A DNA stretch of 64,000 nt from Chryseobacterium sp. Leaf394 (GCF_001424105.1 NZ_LMQH01000011.1:729531-793530); one strand, 5' to 3'; shown: positions 53,034-62,283, counted from the stretch's first letter. Translations and numbers: made by a program. Notes: generated from the letters alone by a model not told the origin.

Positions 53034-53230
53034 CCTGCGTTTAATGTATTTAGAGTGAGGAATTTGCGAAGATATTAGATTACATTTGCTTAAAAAGTAT
53101 GATAATTAATTTATTGTTTAAATTTTAGAAAAAATATCAAAAGTTTTATAACAAATTTTAACTTATATTAAAATTCCTTTTTATTTATCAAACCCAATCT
53201 CAATCATAAATGTAAGAGATTTATTTTGGT

Positions 53231-53238
53231 TATATTTG
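53231..53238 (+). promoter_or_regulatory. Promoter -7 box of the phytochrome operon
   Basis: TATATTTG lies 17 bases before the ATG at 53256. The in-frame ATG-like start at 53226 would fall before this box and is therefore unlikely. Confidence 0.5.
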
Positions 53239-53255
53239 ATACCTTAATTATTGAT

Positions 53256-55463
53256 ATGAATTTCATAGAATGTCACGAAGAGCCCATTCACATACCAGGG
53301 CACGTACAAAGTTTTGGATACCTTATTGGCGTTTGCTCGGTATCTGAGACGATTAATTTCTGCAGTGAAAACATCTCTGAAATTTTCGATATTTCCAGTG
53401 CTGAGGCACTTTTAGGTAAAAAGATTTCAGATTTTCCCGGCATTTTCAATTTGCTTTCAGAGTCTGAAATCTACAGTTCTGTAAGTGAGTATACGAAAAG
53501 GGAAAATGAAACTTACTTTGATAAAATTTGTATAGATCAAAAGAAATACCACTTTTCACTTTTTAGAAACGGTTTTAATATTTTTCTTGAATTTGAGAAA
53601 GTAATTGATAATCCGAATAAAAGAATTACCAATAAGTACGATAATTTTTATATTATAGACAACGATCAGGGAATTTGGGATCAGCTGCTCAATACACTTT
53701 CCAACATCATAAATTATGACCGTATGATGGTCTATAAATTTATGGATGACGGATCCGGCAAGGTGATTTCAGAAATTAACAATGGAGTTTTGGAGAGTTA
53801 TTCCGGCTTACATTATCCCGAGCACGATATCCCGAGACAGGCGAGAGAGCTTTATCTGAAAAAAAGAAAGAGAATTTTCAGTAATGCTTATGCAGAGCCT
53901 GTTCCCATTATCAGCAAAATAGATTCTCCTATCAATCTTACGTATGCCAGTGCAAGAGCGATGTCGCCTATTCACGGGCAGTATGTGAAAAATTCAGGAG
54001 CTTCATCAAGTTTCAGCATCTCAATTATTATTGATGATAAACTCTGGGGTTTGGTGACCTGCCAAAACAAAGAAGCAAAACACATTGATCTTGAAGACCG
54101 TGTGCAGGCCGGTATTTTTACCGTGCTGGCATCTAACGCCTATGCCTCATTCAAATCTAAAAAAGATCTTGAATACCGTCTTGATCTTGATGTAAAACTT
54201 TCATTTTTAAAAGCTGAATTTTTAAAATACAATACCCTTTTTGAAAGTCTGGCTTCCAATAAAAGGGAACTGCGGAATTTGCCTAAAGCAGATGGTTTCG
54301 CAGTAATTTCTGATGCGGATAAAATTACCGACGGTGTAGTTCCTTCTTACGAAACGATTCAGAAAATTGTGGACTGGGCGTATGATAACACATCCGACAA
54401 TATTTTTATAAGCAGCAGTTTTTTAAAAGATTACGGGACAGAGTTAGGCCTCGATAGTAGTGCTGCCGGGGTAATCATATACTTTGTTGAAAGAAGTAAA
54501 AATGAAATCCTGATCTGGTTCAGAAAAGAATTTGACGAACACATCAACTGGGCAGGAAATCCTGAAAAGAAAATTGAAGTTTTATCTTTAAACGGAATCG
54601 ACAGAAAAACGGTTTCGCCACGCACATCATTTCAGGTATTTACCGAAAATATTATCGGAAGCTCGAAACGGTGGAGCTCAAAAAGTGATATTGCAGTGAA
54701 GTCCATCAGAGATTTGATCTTAGGTACCTCGCACAAGCAGTACATCATGATCAAAAAGCTGAATGATCAGCTTAAAAAAGTAAATGAGGAGCTTGACAGT
54801 TTCTCGTACACGATTTCGCATGATTTGGGAACACCTCTTACTGTGATGAAACTCAACGCTCAGATGCTTCTTAAAAGTCTGGTTAATGCGGATGAGAAAG
54901 ATAAAAAGAAGATTCAGTCTATCATCGGTGAGATCGATAATATGGCAGAAATGATGCAGAATGTTCTTCAGCTCAGCCGTGCAAAACACAGCGAGATTCT
55001 TCTTGAGAAAATTGAGACAGAAAGCACCATTGAAAAGATTACTGAAAATGCAAAGATGACTTACAATACGCCTCACAGCACGGTTGTAATAAAAGAATGC
55101 CCTGAGGTTCTGGCAGACCGCACTATGCTTCATCAGGTTTTCCTGAATATCATCAATAATGCAATAAAATATTCTTCAGGCAATGAAAAACCTTTTATTG
55201 AAATTGAAGGTTCAGACAACGGAGACTATATCATTTACCGTATCAAAGACAATGGAATAGGCATTCCCGAGACAGAAAAACATAAAATGTTTAAAATCTT
55301 CAACAGAATGGACAATGCCAAAAAGTTTAAAGGAAATGGTGTAGGGCTGTCTATTGTACACAGAATCATGAACAGACTGGGTGGTAATGTTGATTATGAA
55401 AGTACAAATGAGGGAACCTGTTTTATTTTAACGTTTCAAAAGCCTAAATTTGCTGAAATATAA
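53256..55463 (+). CDS. bphP: Bacteriophytochrome sensor histidine kinase
   Basis: A 735-residue red/far-red photoreceptor kinase. C6 in IECHEEPIHIPGHVQ is in the conserved N-terminal position for biliverdin attachment. PAS (about 1-110), GAF (about 130-300, with HDIPRQARELY and MSPIHGQYVKNSG) and PHY (about 320-505, with the tongue motif P455-R-T-S-F459) follow in order. The output is a HisKA/HATPase kinase: H522 in FSYTISHDLGTPL, N-box LNIINNAIKYS, G1 IKDNGIGIP and G2 GNGVGLSIV. It is cytoplasmic and without a fused receiver. The next gene encodes the heme oxygenase that makes the chromophore. The partner response regulator is not in this window. Confidence 0.93.
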   Translation: MNFIECHEEPIHIPGHVQSFGYLIGVCSVSETINFCSENISEIFDISSAEALLGKKISDFPGIFNLLSESEIYSSVSEYTKRENETYFDKICIDQKKYHFSLFRNGFNIFLEFEKVIDNPNKRITNKYDNFYIIDNDQGIWDQLLNTLSNIINYDRMMVYKFMDDGSGKVISEINNGVLESYSGLHYPEHDIPRQARELYLKKRKRIFSNAYAEPVPIISKIDSPINLTYASARAMSPIHGQYVKNSGASSSFSISIIIDDKLWGLVTCQNKEAKHIDLEDRVQAGIFTVLASNAYASFKSKKDLEYRLDLDVKLSFLKAEFLKYNTLFESLASNKRELRNLPKADGFAVISDADKITDGVVPSYETIQKIVDWAYDNTSDNIFISSSFLKDYGTELGLDSSAAGVIIYFVERSKNEILIWFRKEFDEHINWAGNPEKKIEVLSLNGIDRKTVSPRTSFQVFTENIIGSSKRWSSKSDIAVKSIRDLILGTSHKQYIMIKKLNDQLKKVNEELDSFSYTISHDLGTPLTVMKLNAQMLLKSLVNADEKDKKKIQSIIGEIDNMAEMMQNVLQLSRAKHSEILLEKIETESTIEKITENAKMTYNTPHSTVVIKECPEVLADRTMLHQVFLNIINNAIKYSSGNEKPFIEIEGSDNGDYIIYRIKDNGIGIPETEKHKMFKIFNRMDNAKKFKGNGVGLSIVHRIMNRLGGNVDYESTNEGTCFILTFQKPKFAEI

Positions 55464-55483
55464 ATCTTTTAGCAAATTATAAA

Positions 55484-56035
55484 ATGGTTTCAGAGTATCT
55501 AAAACAAAACACAGCAGATCTTCACGACGCTGCCGAAAAATTATTCAGTTCAGACAAAATTTTCAACAAAACTTTTACTTTTGATGATTACAAAAAGATT
55601 ATCAGAAATAATTATCTGATGCTTTTAAATTCTGAAAATCAAATTATCGATAGCCTTTCCGGTCATTTCTCTGAAAAACTTCAGCTGGATCAGCGTAAAA
55701 AATTATCTGTAATTGAAAAAGATTTATCAAGTCTTTCTATTGAGAATGAGAAACCGCAGCAGAGTGTTGAGATTTCAAATCACAATGAAGCGCTGGGCAT
55801 GCTATACGTAATTGAAGGTTCTACTTTAGGCGGCAACGTAATTGCAAAGCAGCTTTCAAAAACTGAAGGTTTCGAGAATGTAACTTTCAATTTTTTTGGA
55901 TGCTATAAAGAGAATACAGGATTAATGTGGAAGAATTTCAAAGAAGTTCTGGATACTGAAGTAAAGGAAGAAAGCTATGACGAGGTTCTTGCAGGAGCTA
56001 AAAAGCTGTACACACTATTATTAAACATTAATTAA
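55484..56035 (+). CDS. bphO: Biliverdin-producing heme oxygenase of the phytochrome operon
   Basis: A 183-residue heme oxygenase-fold protein. The proximal His is H14 in TADLHDAAEKLF. The distal helix region reads GMLYVIEGSTLGGNVIAKQL, close to the bacterial phytochrome-linked heme oxygenases. It would open heme to biliverdin, the chromophore for the upstream kinase. It follows that gene by 20 bases and has no promoter of its own, so both are made together. The distal site is a good match, but activity is inferred from context and motif. Confidence 0.85.
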   Translation: MVSEYLKQNTADLHDAAEKLFSSDKIFNKTFTFDDYKKIIRNNYLMLLNSENQIIDSLSGHFSEKLQLDQRKKLSVIEKDLSSLSIENEKPQQSVEISNHNEALGMLYVIEGSTLGGNVIAKQLSKTEGFENVTFNFFGCYKENTGLMWKNFKEVLDTEVKEESYDEVLAGAKKLYTLLLNIN

Positions 56036-56054
56036 TTTTCTTAAATTATAATTA

Positions 56055-56090
56055 AAATTCCCGAAAGATTGCTCAATTTTTCGGGAATTT
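56055..56090 (+). terminator. Terminator of the phytochrome operon
   Basis: AAATTCCCGAAA (56055-56066) and TTTCGGGAATTT (56079-56090) form a perfect 12-bp stem. The T tract after it is short because the mdh promoter starts immediately downstream. Confidence 0.7.
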
Positions 56091-56099
56091 GTACATTTG
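56069..56099 (+). promoter_or_regulatory. Promoter of mdh
   Basis: TTG (56069-56071), a 20-base spacer and TACATTTG (56092-56099) match the Bacteroidota consensus. The -33 element lies inside the loop of the preceding terminator hairpin. Confidence 0.6.
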
Positions 56100-56145
56100 G
56101 GAAGCAAAAATTTAAACTAACAGATAAATAATAAATAATTAAATT

Positions 56146-57072
56146 ATGAAAGTAACCGTAGTAGGTGCAGGTGCAGTAGGAGCAAGTTGTGCAGAATACA
56201 TCGCAATGAAAGACTTCTGTTCGGAAGTGGTTTTAGTAGATATCAAAGAAGGTTTTGCTGAAGGAAAAGCAATGGATCTGATGCAGACAGCATCTCTGAA
56301 CGGATTTGATACAAAAATTACAGGTACAACAGGAGATTACAGCAAAACAGCAGGTTCTCATGTAGCAGTAATCACTTCCGGTATCCCAAGAAAACCGGGA
56401 ATGACTAGAGAAGAACTGATCGGTATCAACGCAGGAATCGTGAAAGAAGTTACTGAAAACTTAGTAAAACATTCTCCGGAAGTAATCATTATCGTGGTTT
56501 CAAACCCAATGGATACGATGGCTTATCTGGTACACAAAACTTCCGGTCTTCCTAAGCACAAAATCATCGGTATGGGTGGTGCATTAGATTCAGCGAGATT
56601 CAAATACAGATTGGCAGAAGCTCTTGAGGCGCCGATTTCTGATGTAGACGGTATGGTGATCGCTGCACACAGTGATACGGGTATGCTTCCGCTTTTGAGT
56701 AAGGCTACAAGAAACGGTGTTCCTGTATCTGAGTTCTTAAACGACGATCAGCAGAAATATGTAATTGAAGAAACTAAAGTGGGTGGAGCTACGCTTACAA
56801 AACTTTTAGGAACTTCAGCTTGGTATGCTCCGGGAGCGGCAGTTTCTGTGATGGTTCAGGCAATTGCATGTGACCAGAAAAAAATGATTCCCTGTTCATT
56901 AATGTTAGACGGAGAATACGGAGAATCTGATATCTGTCTTGGTGTTCCGGCTATCATTGGAGCCAACGGAGTTGAAAAAATTGTAAATATTACTCTAACA
57001 GCTGAAGAGCAGGCGAAATTTGCTGAAGCTGCACAGGCAGTAAGAGAAGTAAATGGAGATTTAAAGTTCTAA
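56146..57072 (+). CDS. mdh: Malate dehydrogenase
   Basis: A 308-residue NAD-dependent enzyme of the LDH-like group that interconverts malate and oxaloacetate in the citric acid cycle. The dinucleotide loop is GAGAVGASCAEY, the NAD-selecting Asp ends strand 2 (VVLVDIKEG), and the substrate arginines lie in GIPRKPGMTREEL. The catalytic His is in VIAAHSDTGMLPL. Full length for the family, and it has its own promoter and terminator. Confidence 0.96.
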   Translation: MKVTVVGAGAVGASCAEYIAMKDFCSEVVLVDIKEGFAEGKAMDLMQTASLNGFDTKITGTTGDYSKTAGSHVAVITSGIPRKPGMTREELIGINAGIVKEVTENLVKHSPEVIIIVVSNPMDTMAYLVHKTSGLPKHKIIGMGGALDSARFKYRLAEALEAPISDVDGMVIAAHSDTGMLPLLSKATRNGVPVSEFLNDDQQKYVIEETKVGGATLTKLLGTSAWYAPGAAVSVMVQAIACDQKKMIPCSLMLDGEYGESDICLGVPAIIGANGVEKIVNITLTAEEQAKFAEAAQAVREVNGDLKF

Positions 57073-57094
57073 TCGCCATTTGCCAAAATAAATG

Positions 57095-57134
57095 AAAAAA
57101 ATTCGGTGCACCGCTGTGTGTACCGAATTTTTTT
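57095..57134 (+). terminator. Terminator of mdh
   Basis: AAAAAAATTCGGT (57095-57107) pairs with ACCGAATTTTTTT (57122-57134), a perfect 13-bp stem ending in a T run. Confidence 0.9.
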
Positions 57135-57194
57135 ATGTTTAATCCAAAATTATTCTTTATATTTATTTACACAAATCAAAAATAAGAATTGCCA

Positions 57195-58070
57195 ATGTAC
57201 GAAGTTACTGATCAGCTGAAGAAGATGGGCTTTAGTGTGAATCATATTAAACGGATTATTGAACGCAATAATGGCAATACCAATATCAACACTCAGGAAT
57301 ATTTCTGTATCTTCATAGCATTAGACGGCTTCGAAATCGATGTGCAGGGACGTAATTTTAAGGTAAATGCAGAAAGTATGCTCTTTGTAGGACCTCATAA
57401 GGAAATTTCTGTAAGTGATGTGGAAGGTAAAGATATTTATGCGATTGTCTTTTCATCAGCATTTTACGAACAGAGTTCCACGGATTCGTTACTGCTGAAT
57501 TCTACACTGTTTTTTAATTTTGAATCTGATGTTTTTACAGCGCCTCTCATCACAGATAAAGATATTGTAGAGAAGTTTATTATCGAGAGATTGCTCAGGT
57601 TTTACGAAAAAGGTGAGACACTTTACATATCTGCGGCTCACAACACAGTGAAAGCCTTTATTCTGGATGCCATGCTTTTTGCGGAAGATAAGCAGATTGA
57701 GATTACGGATAATCTGGACTATGTTTCATGTGTCAACAGATTCAGAGTGATTTTGCAGCGCGATTTTAAGGAATATAAAATAGTTTCATACTATGCAAAA
57801 ACGCTTAATACTACTTCCAGAAAACTCACGGAAATGACCGAATTTGTAACCGGAAAAACAGCAAAGCAGGTCATCACCGAAAAAGTGATTGCAGAATGCT
57901 ACAAACTGTTAAAATACAGCGGATTCACCATCTCGGAAATTTCTTACCGTCTGGGGTTTTCAAATGAAGGAAATTTCACCCATTTTATTAAGAAACATAC
58001 CGGTAAAAATCCAAGTGAAATAAAAAATTCCGCAAATTCTTCTGTTATAAAACTTACCAATTCCTATTAG
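57195..58070 (+). CDS. AraC family transcriptional regulator
   Basis: A 291-residue regulator with an N-terminal cupin-like sensory domain (about 1-170, EYFCIFIALDGFEIDVQG and FVGPHKEISV) and a C-terminal AraC HTH (YYAKTLNTTSRKLTEMTEF and FTISEISYRLGFSNEGNFTH). I start at the ATG of MYEVTDQ; the TTG two codons earlier is a weaker choice. It follows mdh on the same strand but is separated by a strong terminator. The inducer and targets are unknown. Confidence 0.88.
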   Translation: MYEVTDQLKKMGFSVNHIKRIIERNNGNTNINTQEYFCIFIALDGFEIDVQGRNFKVNAESMLFVGPHKEISVSDVEGKDIYAIVFSSAFYEQSSTDSLLLNSTLFFNFESDVFTAPLITDKDIVEKFIIERLLRFYEKGETLYISAAHNTVKAFILDAMLFAEDKQIEITDNLDYVSCVNRFRVILQRDFKEYKIVSYYAKTLNTTSRKLTEMTEFVTGKTAKQVITEKVIAECYKLLKYSGFTISEISYRLGFSNEGNFTHFIKKHTGKNPSEIKNSANSSVIKLTNSY

Positions 58071-58982
58071 TCAAAACAAATTTCCAAGTTGTATAAGTCT
58101 TAGTCTTAAATTTTTTCTGTAATTAAATTTCCTATCTTACTGATAAATTACAACCGATTTTCCTGAATATACTCAAGATTATTCCGAAGATCTACTTTCT
58201 TATAATCATCCTGCCAATCAATGTTTACAGAAATTTAAAACAAATTTAATATGCAGTGAATATTGATTCTTGTTTTCCCTCATTTTAATAAAGTAATATC
58301 CAAATGATGAAATTGTTTTAATATTCATTTGAAATGTTTAAATTTTTTAAAATATTTCTACTGTTAACAGAGAATTTTATTTGATAAGATAAAATGCAAT
58401 ATATGAAAGTCAAATTGAAATAAAAAAAATTACAATTAATTTTTCTTTTTTTACAAATTGATATGACCTGAGCCACAGTAAATTTGCACCCGAAATAAAA
58501 CACATTTTTTTGATAAAATTATTCTTATTGTTGCATAAAATACAATAGAATAAATTTGTCTTTAGGAACATCAGAAATTTTTTTCTAAATTTTTAAAAGT
58601 CATTTTTACCGGTATTTTTAAACTGTCTTTATGGTTTCCTAACACAAGACCAGACTGCACAGGTAGCAATAGGTACTTCAATGAATGATACACTTTAAAA
58701 AAAAGAAAGAAAAATGTTACACTACCTGCAAAAAAATTCTGCGCTGAGCAATTCCTGCTGATTGATCTTCTAATCACAGCCCCCCAAACACTAAGCTATT
58801 AAATTCCGTTATTGACCATACACCTGCTTCGGCCTGCTGTAGGGCAATCCAGTGATTTTAATTTTAAATATGAATACAATTTTTTCCTCAGGGAAAATCT
58901 TGTAAGCATATCTTTTTGACAAAATCCTGCTTTTTTAAACTCAAAAACTGACTGTACTCAAAAGTACCGTCACAGAAAATCT
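58071..58982. other. 912-base intergenic region with gene remnant
   Basis: Very AT-rich. The only coding signal is a decayed QVAIG-type fragment at 58597-58698 on the plus strand. The 100 or so bases before 58983 should hold the promoter of the surface-protein genes, but no clean box was found. Confidence 0.6.
58597..58698 (+). pseudogene. Remnant of a QVAIG-type surface protein gene
   Basis: After a stop at 58594-58596 one frame reads to a TAA with the end QTAQVAIGTSMNDTL. This matches the signal-peptide end and mature start of the protein at 61199 (TQAQVAIGKPAVTNNSV), preceded by a hydrophobic stretch (LPVFLNCLYGFL) where a signal peptide would be. No start codon and no body remain. It is best read as the 5' end of a lost paralogue. 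Confidence 0.45.
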
Positions 58983-61139
58983 ATGCTTATGAATAAAATT
59001 AATTTTATACTCTATCTGCTTGTTTTTGTGCTTTCCGGCGCAAATATGAATGCCCAAACTGTCTTTTTTGAAGACTTTGGTACCGCTACCACCAGACAGA
59101 CCTCACCTTATATGCCGTCTGGTAGTTTCTCCTACGGAGCACCATACAATGCGGCTTCAAATACCAGCTATGATGTTTACATGATCAATGATAACCATTA
59201 TGCTGTGATTGCTCCCGGATACATTAAGTCTCAGATCAGACCCAACGTCAGTGAGTATTATTTCTGGACCGCCGCTCACAATGCGACGGGAAATGATGCA
59301 AACGGTACCACACCACAAAATACGGTAGTCAGAGATATGTCCGGAACGCAAAATGGTGCAGTGATGGTTGTAAATGCCGGGAGTACGCTCAACAGTTTTT
59401 ACGAAAGAAATGCAACGGTAGAATTAGGACAGACGTATAAAGTTTCTTTTAATACTTACGTGGTCAACAGTCCGATAGATATCAGTCTAGTTTTAAAAGA
59501 CGTGGCCACCGGAAGTATTTTGGGGACTATTAATTCAGGATATGTCAACAGTGCAAACACCGGTGGAAACTGGGGAAATGCATATGAACTTTATTTCAGA
59601 ATGCCTGCCGCCTCATCGACATGTATGGGAAATCAGATTCAGGTTTCTCTTCGGAATAATCTTTCACAAAATGCCAATAATGATTTTTATCTAGATAATA
59701 TTAGACTTGAAAAGGTTTCAAACACACCTCAAAATACCATTATTCTGTCATGTCCTTCAAGCGGAACTTTAGATTCTGACAACGACGGAATTGCTGATAT
59801 CTGTGACCTGGATGATGACAACGACGGAATTCTGGATATTTTTGAAAATGCATGTGTTCTTGCAGGACAGACTGTAAGAATAGGATACATTCCGAACTCC
59901 AGAGATTTAGACACAGACAAAGGGTATACCTTCGATGGACAGTACATGAGCGGATCGGGAGCGCTGAAACTTACAAACTCCGCAAATTTCGGATCGTCAG
60001 GAACTGTGAAAGCCAATATTGTTCTCGTTCCAATGACAGGAACAATCACAAAAGCTTCTATCGTAAATGCAAATTTAAATGCAATATTTTTAGGTGGAAT
60101 AGATAATTCAGTTGATTCATACCTGTCTGCTGCAGAACTGAATGCCATCAAAGACTGGTCAGACGATGCGCTGCAAAACTTTGTGGTGGTTACTCAGGTT
60201 CAGGCAAAAGCCTGGGGTGCAACGATTACACAGGGCAACGTAAATCCTGATAAGCCGACTTCTTACGGATCTGCATCACCTATTTTTAACGGACCTTTCG
60301 GTACAATTACACAGTTTGAACAGGCAGGCACCTATCAGGCTTATTTCAACAGCATCAATTCCGTCTGTTCGCCACAACCTTTGGCGATGGACAACAGCAA
60401 CAGAGCGGTAATGTATATTGATGGCCTTTACAATGATCTTATTATTGCAGATGTTGATATTCTTACCAATCCGGGTGGAAACAATGTAAGTAATGGCGGA
60501 AATATTACGTCAAACGGAGACAGGCTTTTCGCCAACATCTGGGCGTTTGTTGTACAGCAGTCTTTCTGTGGAGATCTGGATTCTGATAATGACGGAATTC
60601 CAAACAGATTAGATTTAAATTCTGACGACGATACCTGTTTTGATGCAATTGAAGGTGATGAAAATGTAATTTATTCACAGATTGACTCCAACGGGAGGCT
60701 GCTTGGAGGCGTAAACGCCAATGGAGTTCCCCTCGTGGTGAATGCGGGTGGAGCTGCTGATATTGGTGGTGATGAAGGCCAGGGAATTGGAGTTTCTCAG
60801 AATAAATTACTTGACGGATGCTCATGCTATAAAAACTCTGTCATTACTCAGCCGGGTCTTGCAACGAATTCAGGAATTACCTCACTTCAAAGAGCCGGTG
60901 CAAACAACGGAAACTGGCCAATGGTAAGAAAAGGAGCATGGACTGCACTGGAATCAAAAACGAAAGGATTTGTACCGAACAGACTTACCACACAACAGAT
61001 TGCCAATATTCCTCCCGCGAATCTGATTGAAGGGATGATGGTTTACAACATCAGTTTAGACTGTCTTCAAATTAATACAGACGGAACGGCCAGTGGCTGG
61101 AAGTGTTTTAAAACACAAACCTGTCCGGATCTTCTCTAA
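58983..61139 (+). CDS. Exported surface protein with thrombospondin type 3 repeats
   Basis: A 718-residue protein. A signal peptide (ending MNAQ, about 1-25) is followed by a jelly-roll domain (26-245, FFEDFGTATTRQTSP to NDFYLDNIRLEKV), related to the FGT domain of the protein at 3197. Calcium-binding thrombospondin type 3 motifs follow (DSDNDGIADICDLDDDNDG), then a flavodoxin-like or GATase-like domain (about 290-525, NAIFLGGIDNSVDSYL), a second repeat pair (DLDSDNDGIPNRLDLNSDDD), and GGDEGQGIGVSQNKLL. The end carries the tail-fibre-like segment (GFVPNRLTTQQIA, GMMVYNISLDCLQ). No T9SS domain is seen. Calcium-stabilised adhesion or matrix role is inferred. Confidence 0.82.
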   Translation: MLMNKINFILYLLVFVLSGANMNAQTVFFEDFGTATTRQTSPYMPSGSFSYGAPYNAASNTSYDVYMINDNHYAVIAPGYIKSQIRPNVSEYYFWTAAHNATGNDANGTTPQNTVVRDMSGTQNGAVMVVNAGSTLNSFYERNATVELGQTYKVSFNTYVVNSPIDISLVLKDVATGSILGTINSGYVNSANTGGNWGNAYELYFRMPAASSTCMGNQIQVSLRNNLSQNANNDFYLDNIRLEKVSNTPQNTIILSCPSSGTLDSDNDGIADICDLDDDNDGILDIFENACVLAGQTVRIGYIPNSRDLDTDKGYTFDGQYMSGSGALKLTNSANFGSSGTVKANIVLVPMTGTITKASIVNANLNAIFLGGIDNSVDSYLSAAELNAIKDWSDDALQNFVVVTQVQAKAWGATITQGNVNPDKPTSYGSASPIFNGPFGTITQFEQAGTYQAYFNSINSVCSPQPLAMDNSNRAVMYIDGLYNDLIIADVDILTNPGGNNVSNGGNITSNGDRLFANIWAFVVQQSFCGDLDSDNDGIPNRLDLNSDDDTCFDAIEGDENVIYSQIDSNGRLLGGVNANGVPLVVNAGGAADIGGDEGQGIGVSQNKLLDGCSCYKNSVITQPGLATNSGITSLQRAGANNGNWPMVRKGAWTALESKTKGFVPNRLTTQQIANIPPANLIEGMMVYNISLDCLQINTDGTASGWKCFKTQTCPDLL

Positions 61140-61198
61140 ACAGATCAGAAGAAAATCTAAAAGCATACACACAGAAAAAAAAAGAAAAAAAGAAAAAA

Positions 61199-61735
61199 AT
61201 GAGAATTTTATTAACGCTCAGTCTTGCACTGACCACAATTTTTACGCAGGCTCAGGTTGCCATCGGAAAGCCTGCCGTCACCAATAATTCTGTTTCGCTG
61301 GAATTTGGTAATGACCAAAACAGAGGAATGATTTTACCTTGGGTAACCGATGCAAACACTTTGACCAGTTCTGCTAACGGAACGATGGTGTATGATCTCA
61401 CTACACTTAAAGTGAAAGTAAAATATGCTGCTGGCTGGAAAGATCTTTCGGTAGACACCACAGGAAAAACAACTGATCCTGTAAGCGGAATCAACGGAAT
61501 TACCATTCAAACTGCTGCTTCAGAAGCTGCTGATGCCAAAGTAAGTATCGGTACACCAAGTTCGACGCCCGGTATTTTGGTTTTGGAAGACAGCAATAAA
61601 GCGATGATTTTACCGAAAGTTGCGAATCCGCAAACCAACATTATCAATCCGTCTCCCGGAATGATGGTTTATGACACCACAAAAAAAGTCCTGGCGGTTT
61701 TTAACGGAACGGTTTGGTCTTTTTGGAAGGCATAA
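61199..61735 (+). CDS. Exported QVAIG-type surface protein with two repeats
   Basis: A 178-residue protein with a signal peptide ending FTQAQ and the mature start QVAIGKPAVTNNSV. Two copies of one unit follow: SLEFGNDQNRGMILPWV, GTMVYDLTTLKVKVKYAAGW, then ILVLEDSNKAMILPKV, GMMVYDTTKKVLAVFNGTVW. The same scheme occurs at 2351 and at the end of the protein at 58983, so these three genes share a domain family. It follows the large protein by 59 bases and ends in a terminator, so the pair is an operon. The protein lacks a T9SS domain; anchoring is unknown. Confidence 0.8.
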   Translation: MRILLTLSLALTTIFTQAQVAIGKPAVTNNSVSLEFGNDQNRGMILPWVTDANTLTSSANGTMVYDLTTLKVKVKYAAGWKDLSVDTTGKTTDPVSGINGITIQTAASEAADAKVSIGTPSSTPGILVLEDSNKAMILPKVANPQTNIINPSPGMMVYDTTKKVLAVFNGTVWSFWKA

Positions 61736-61748
61736 TATTCAGAATAGC

Positions 61749-61787
61749 AAAAAAGGCTGTCACAGTAATGAAGTGACAGTCTTTTTT
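61749..61787 (+). terminator. Terminator of the surface-protein pair
   Basis: A stem formed by 61749-61763 and 61773-61787, with arms CTGTCAC and GTGACAG at its core, followed by a T run. Confidence 0.85.
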
Positions 61788-61821
61788 GTTTAATTCAGAT
61801 AAATGTGGGTATTTGTAAGAT

Positions 61822-62211
61822 TTACTTAACAACCGTTGCTTCCATTTCCACTTTCAGCGTTTCAAACAAAGTTTTAACTTCGATTACGGTGCTTGCCTGC
61901 TGAATTCCGTGTTTTGTAATCCAGCTTTGCCAGATATCAAAGTTTTCAAAAAATGCAGGATGATCTGTTGTAAAAACATTTAACCTCACAATGTTTTTCA
62001 ATTCAAAATCTGCTTTTAAAATAACCTTTTCAAGATTTTCCAGAGTTTTGGTGATTTGCGTTCTCATGTCGGCATCGCTCGTTATTCCATTTTCGTCGAT
62101 TGCTGTTTGTCCTGAAACGTAAAGCGTGCTCTGAACATTTTTGACTTCCACAGCCTGTGCGTAATTTCTGTCGTCCTGCCATGTCCACGGATTGATGATT
62201 CTTTTTTCCAT
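61822..62211 (-). CDS. RidA-family protein lacking the usual catalytic arginine
   Basis: A 129-residue YjgF/YER057c/UK114 protein. It shows YVSGQTAIDENG and the C-terminal segment VIEVKTLFETLKVEMEATVV. Canonical RidA has PARSCVEVARLP, where the Arg binds the imine carboxylate; here the aligned stretch is QASTVIEV, so that Arg is Ser. It therefore probably does not deaminate 2-aminoacrylate and belongs to a divergent Rid subgroup. It is encoded 72 bases after the Crp/Fnr regulator on the same strand. Confidence 0.85.
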   Translation of the reverse strand: MEKRIINPWTWQDDRNYAQAVEVKNVQSTLYVSGQTAIDENGITSDADMRTQITKTLENLEKVILKADFELKNIVRLNVFTTDHPAFFENFDIWQSWITKHGIQQASTVIEVKTLFETLKVEMEATVVK

Positions 62212-62283
62212 GTTGAAATATTTAAATTTATTAATGGAACAAAGTTCGGCAGTGTGAGAAAATATAAGCTGTGACCTACATCA

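Noticed and set aside
58796-58860. CCTGCTTCGGCCTGC region as a terminator or site
   Set aside because: The possible pairing is imperfect and lacks a T run on either strand.
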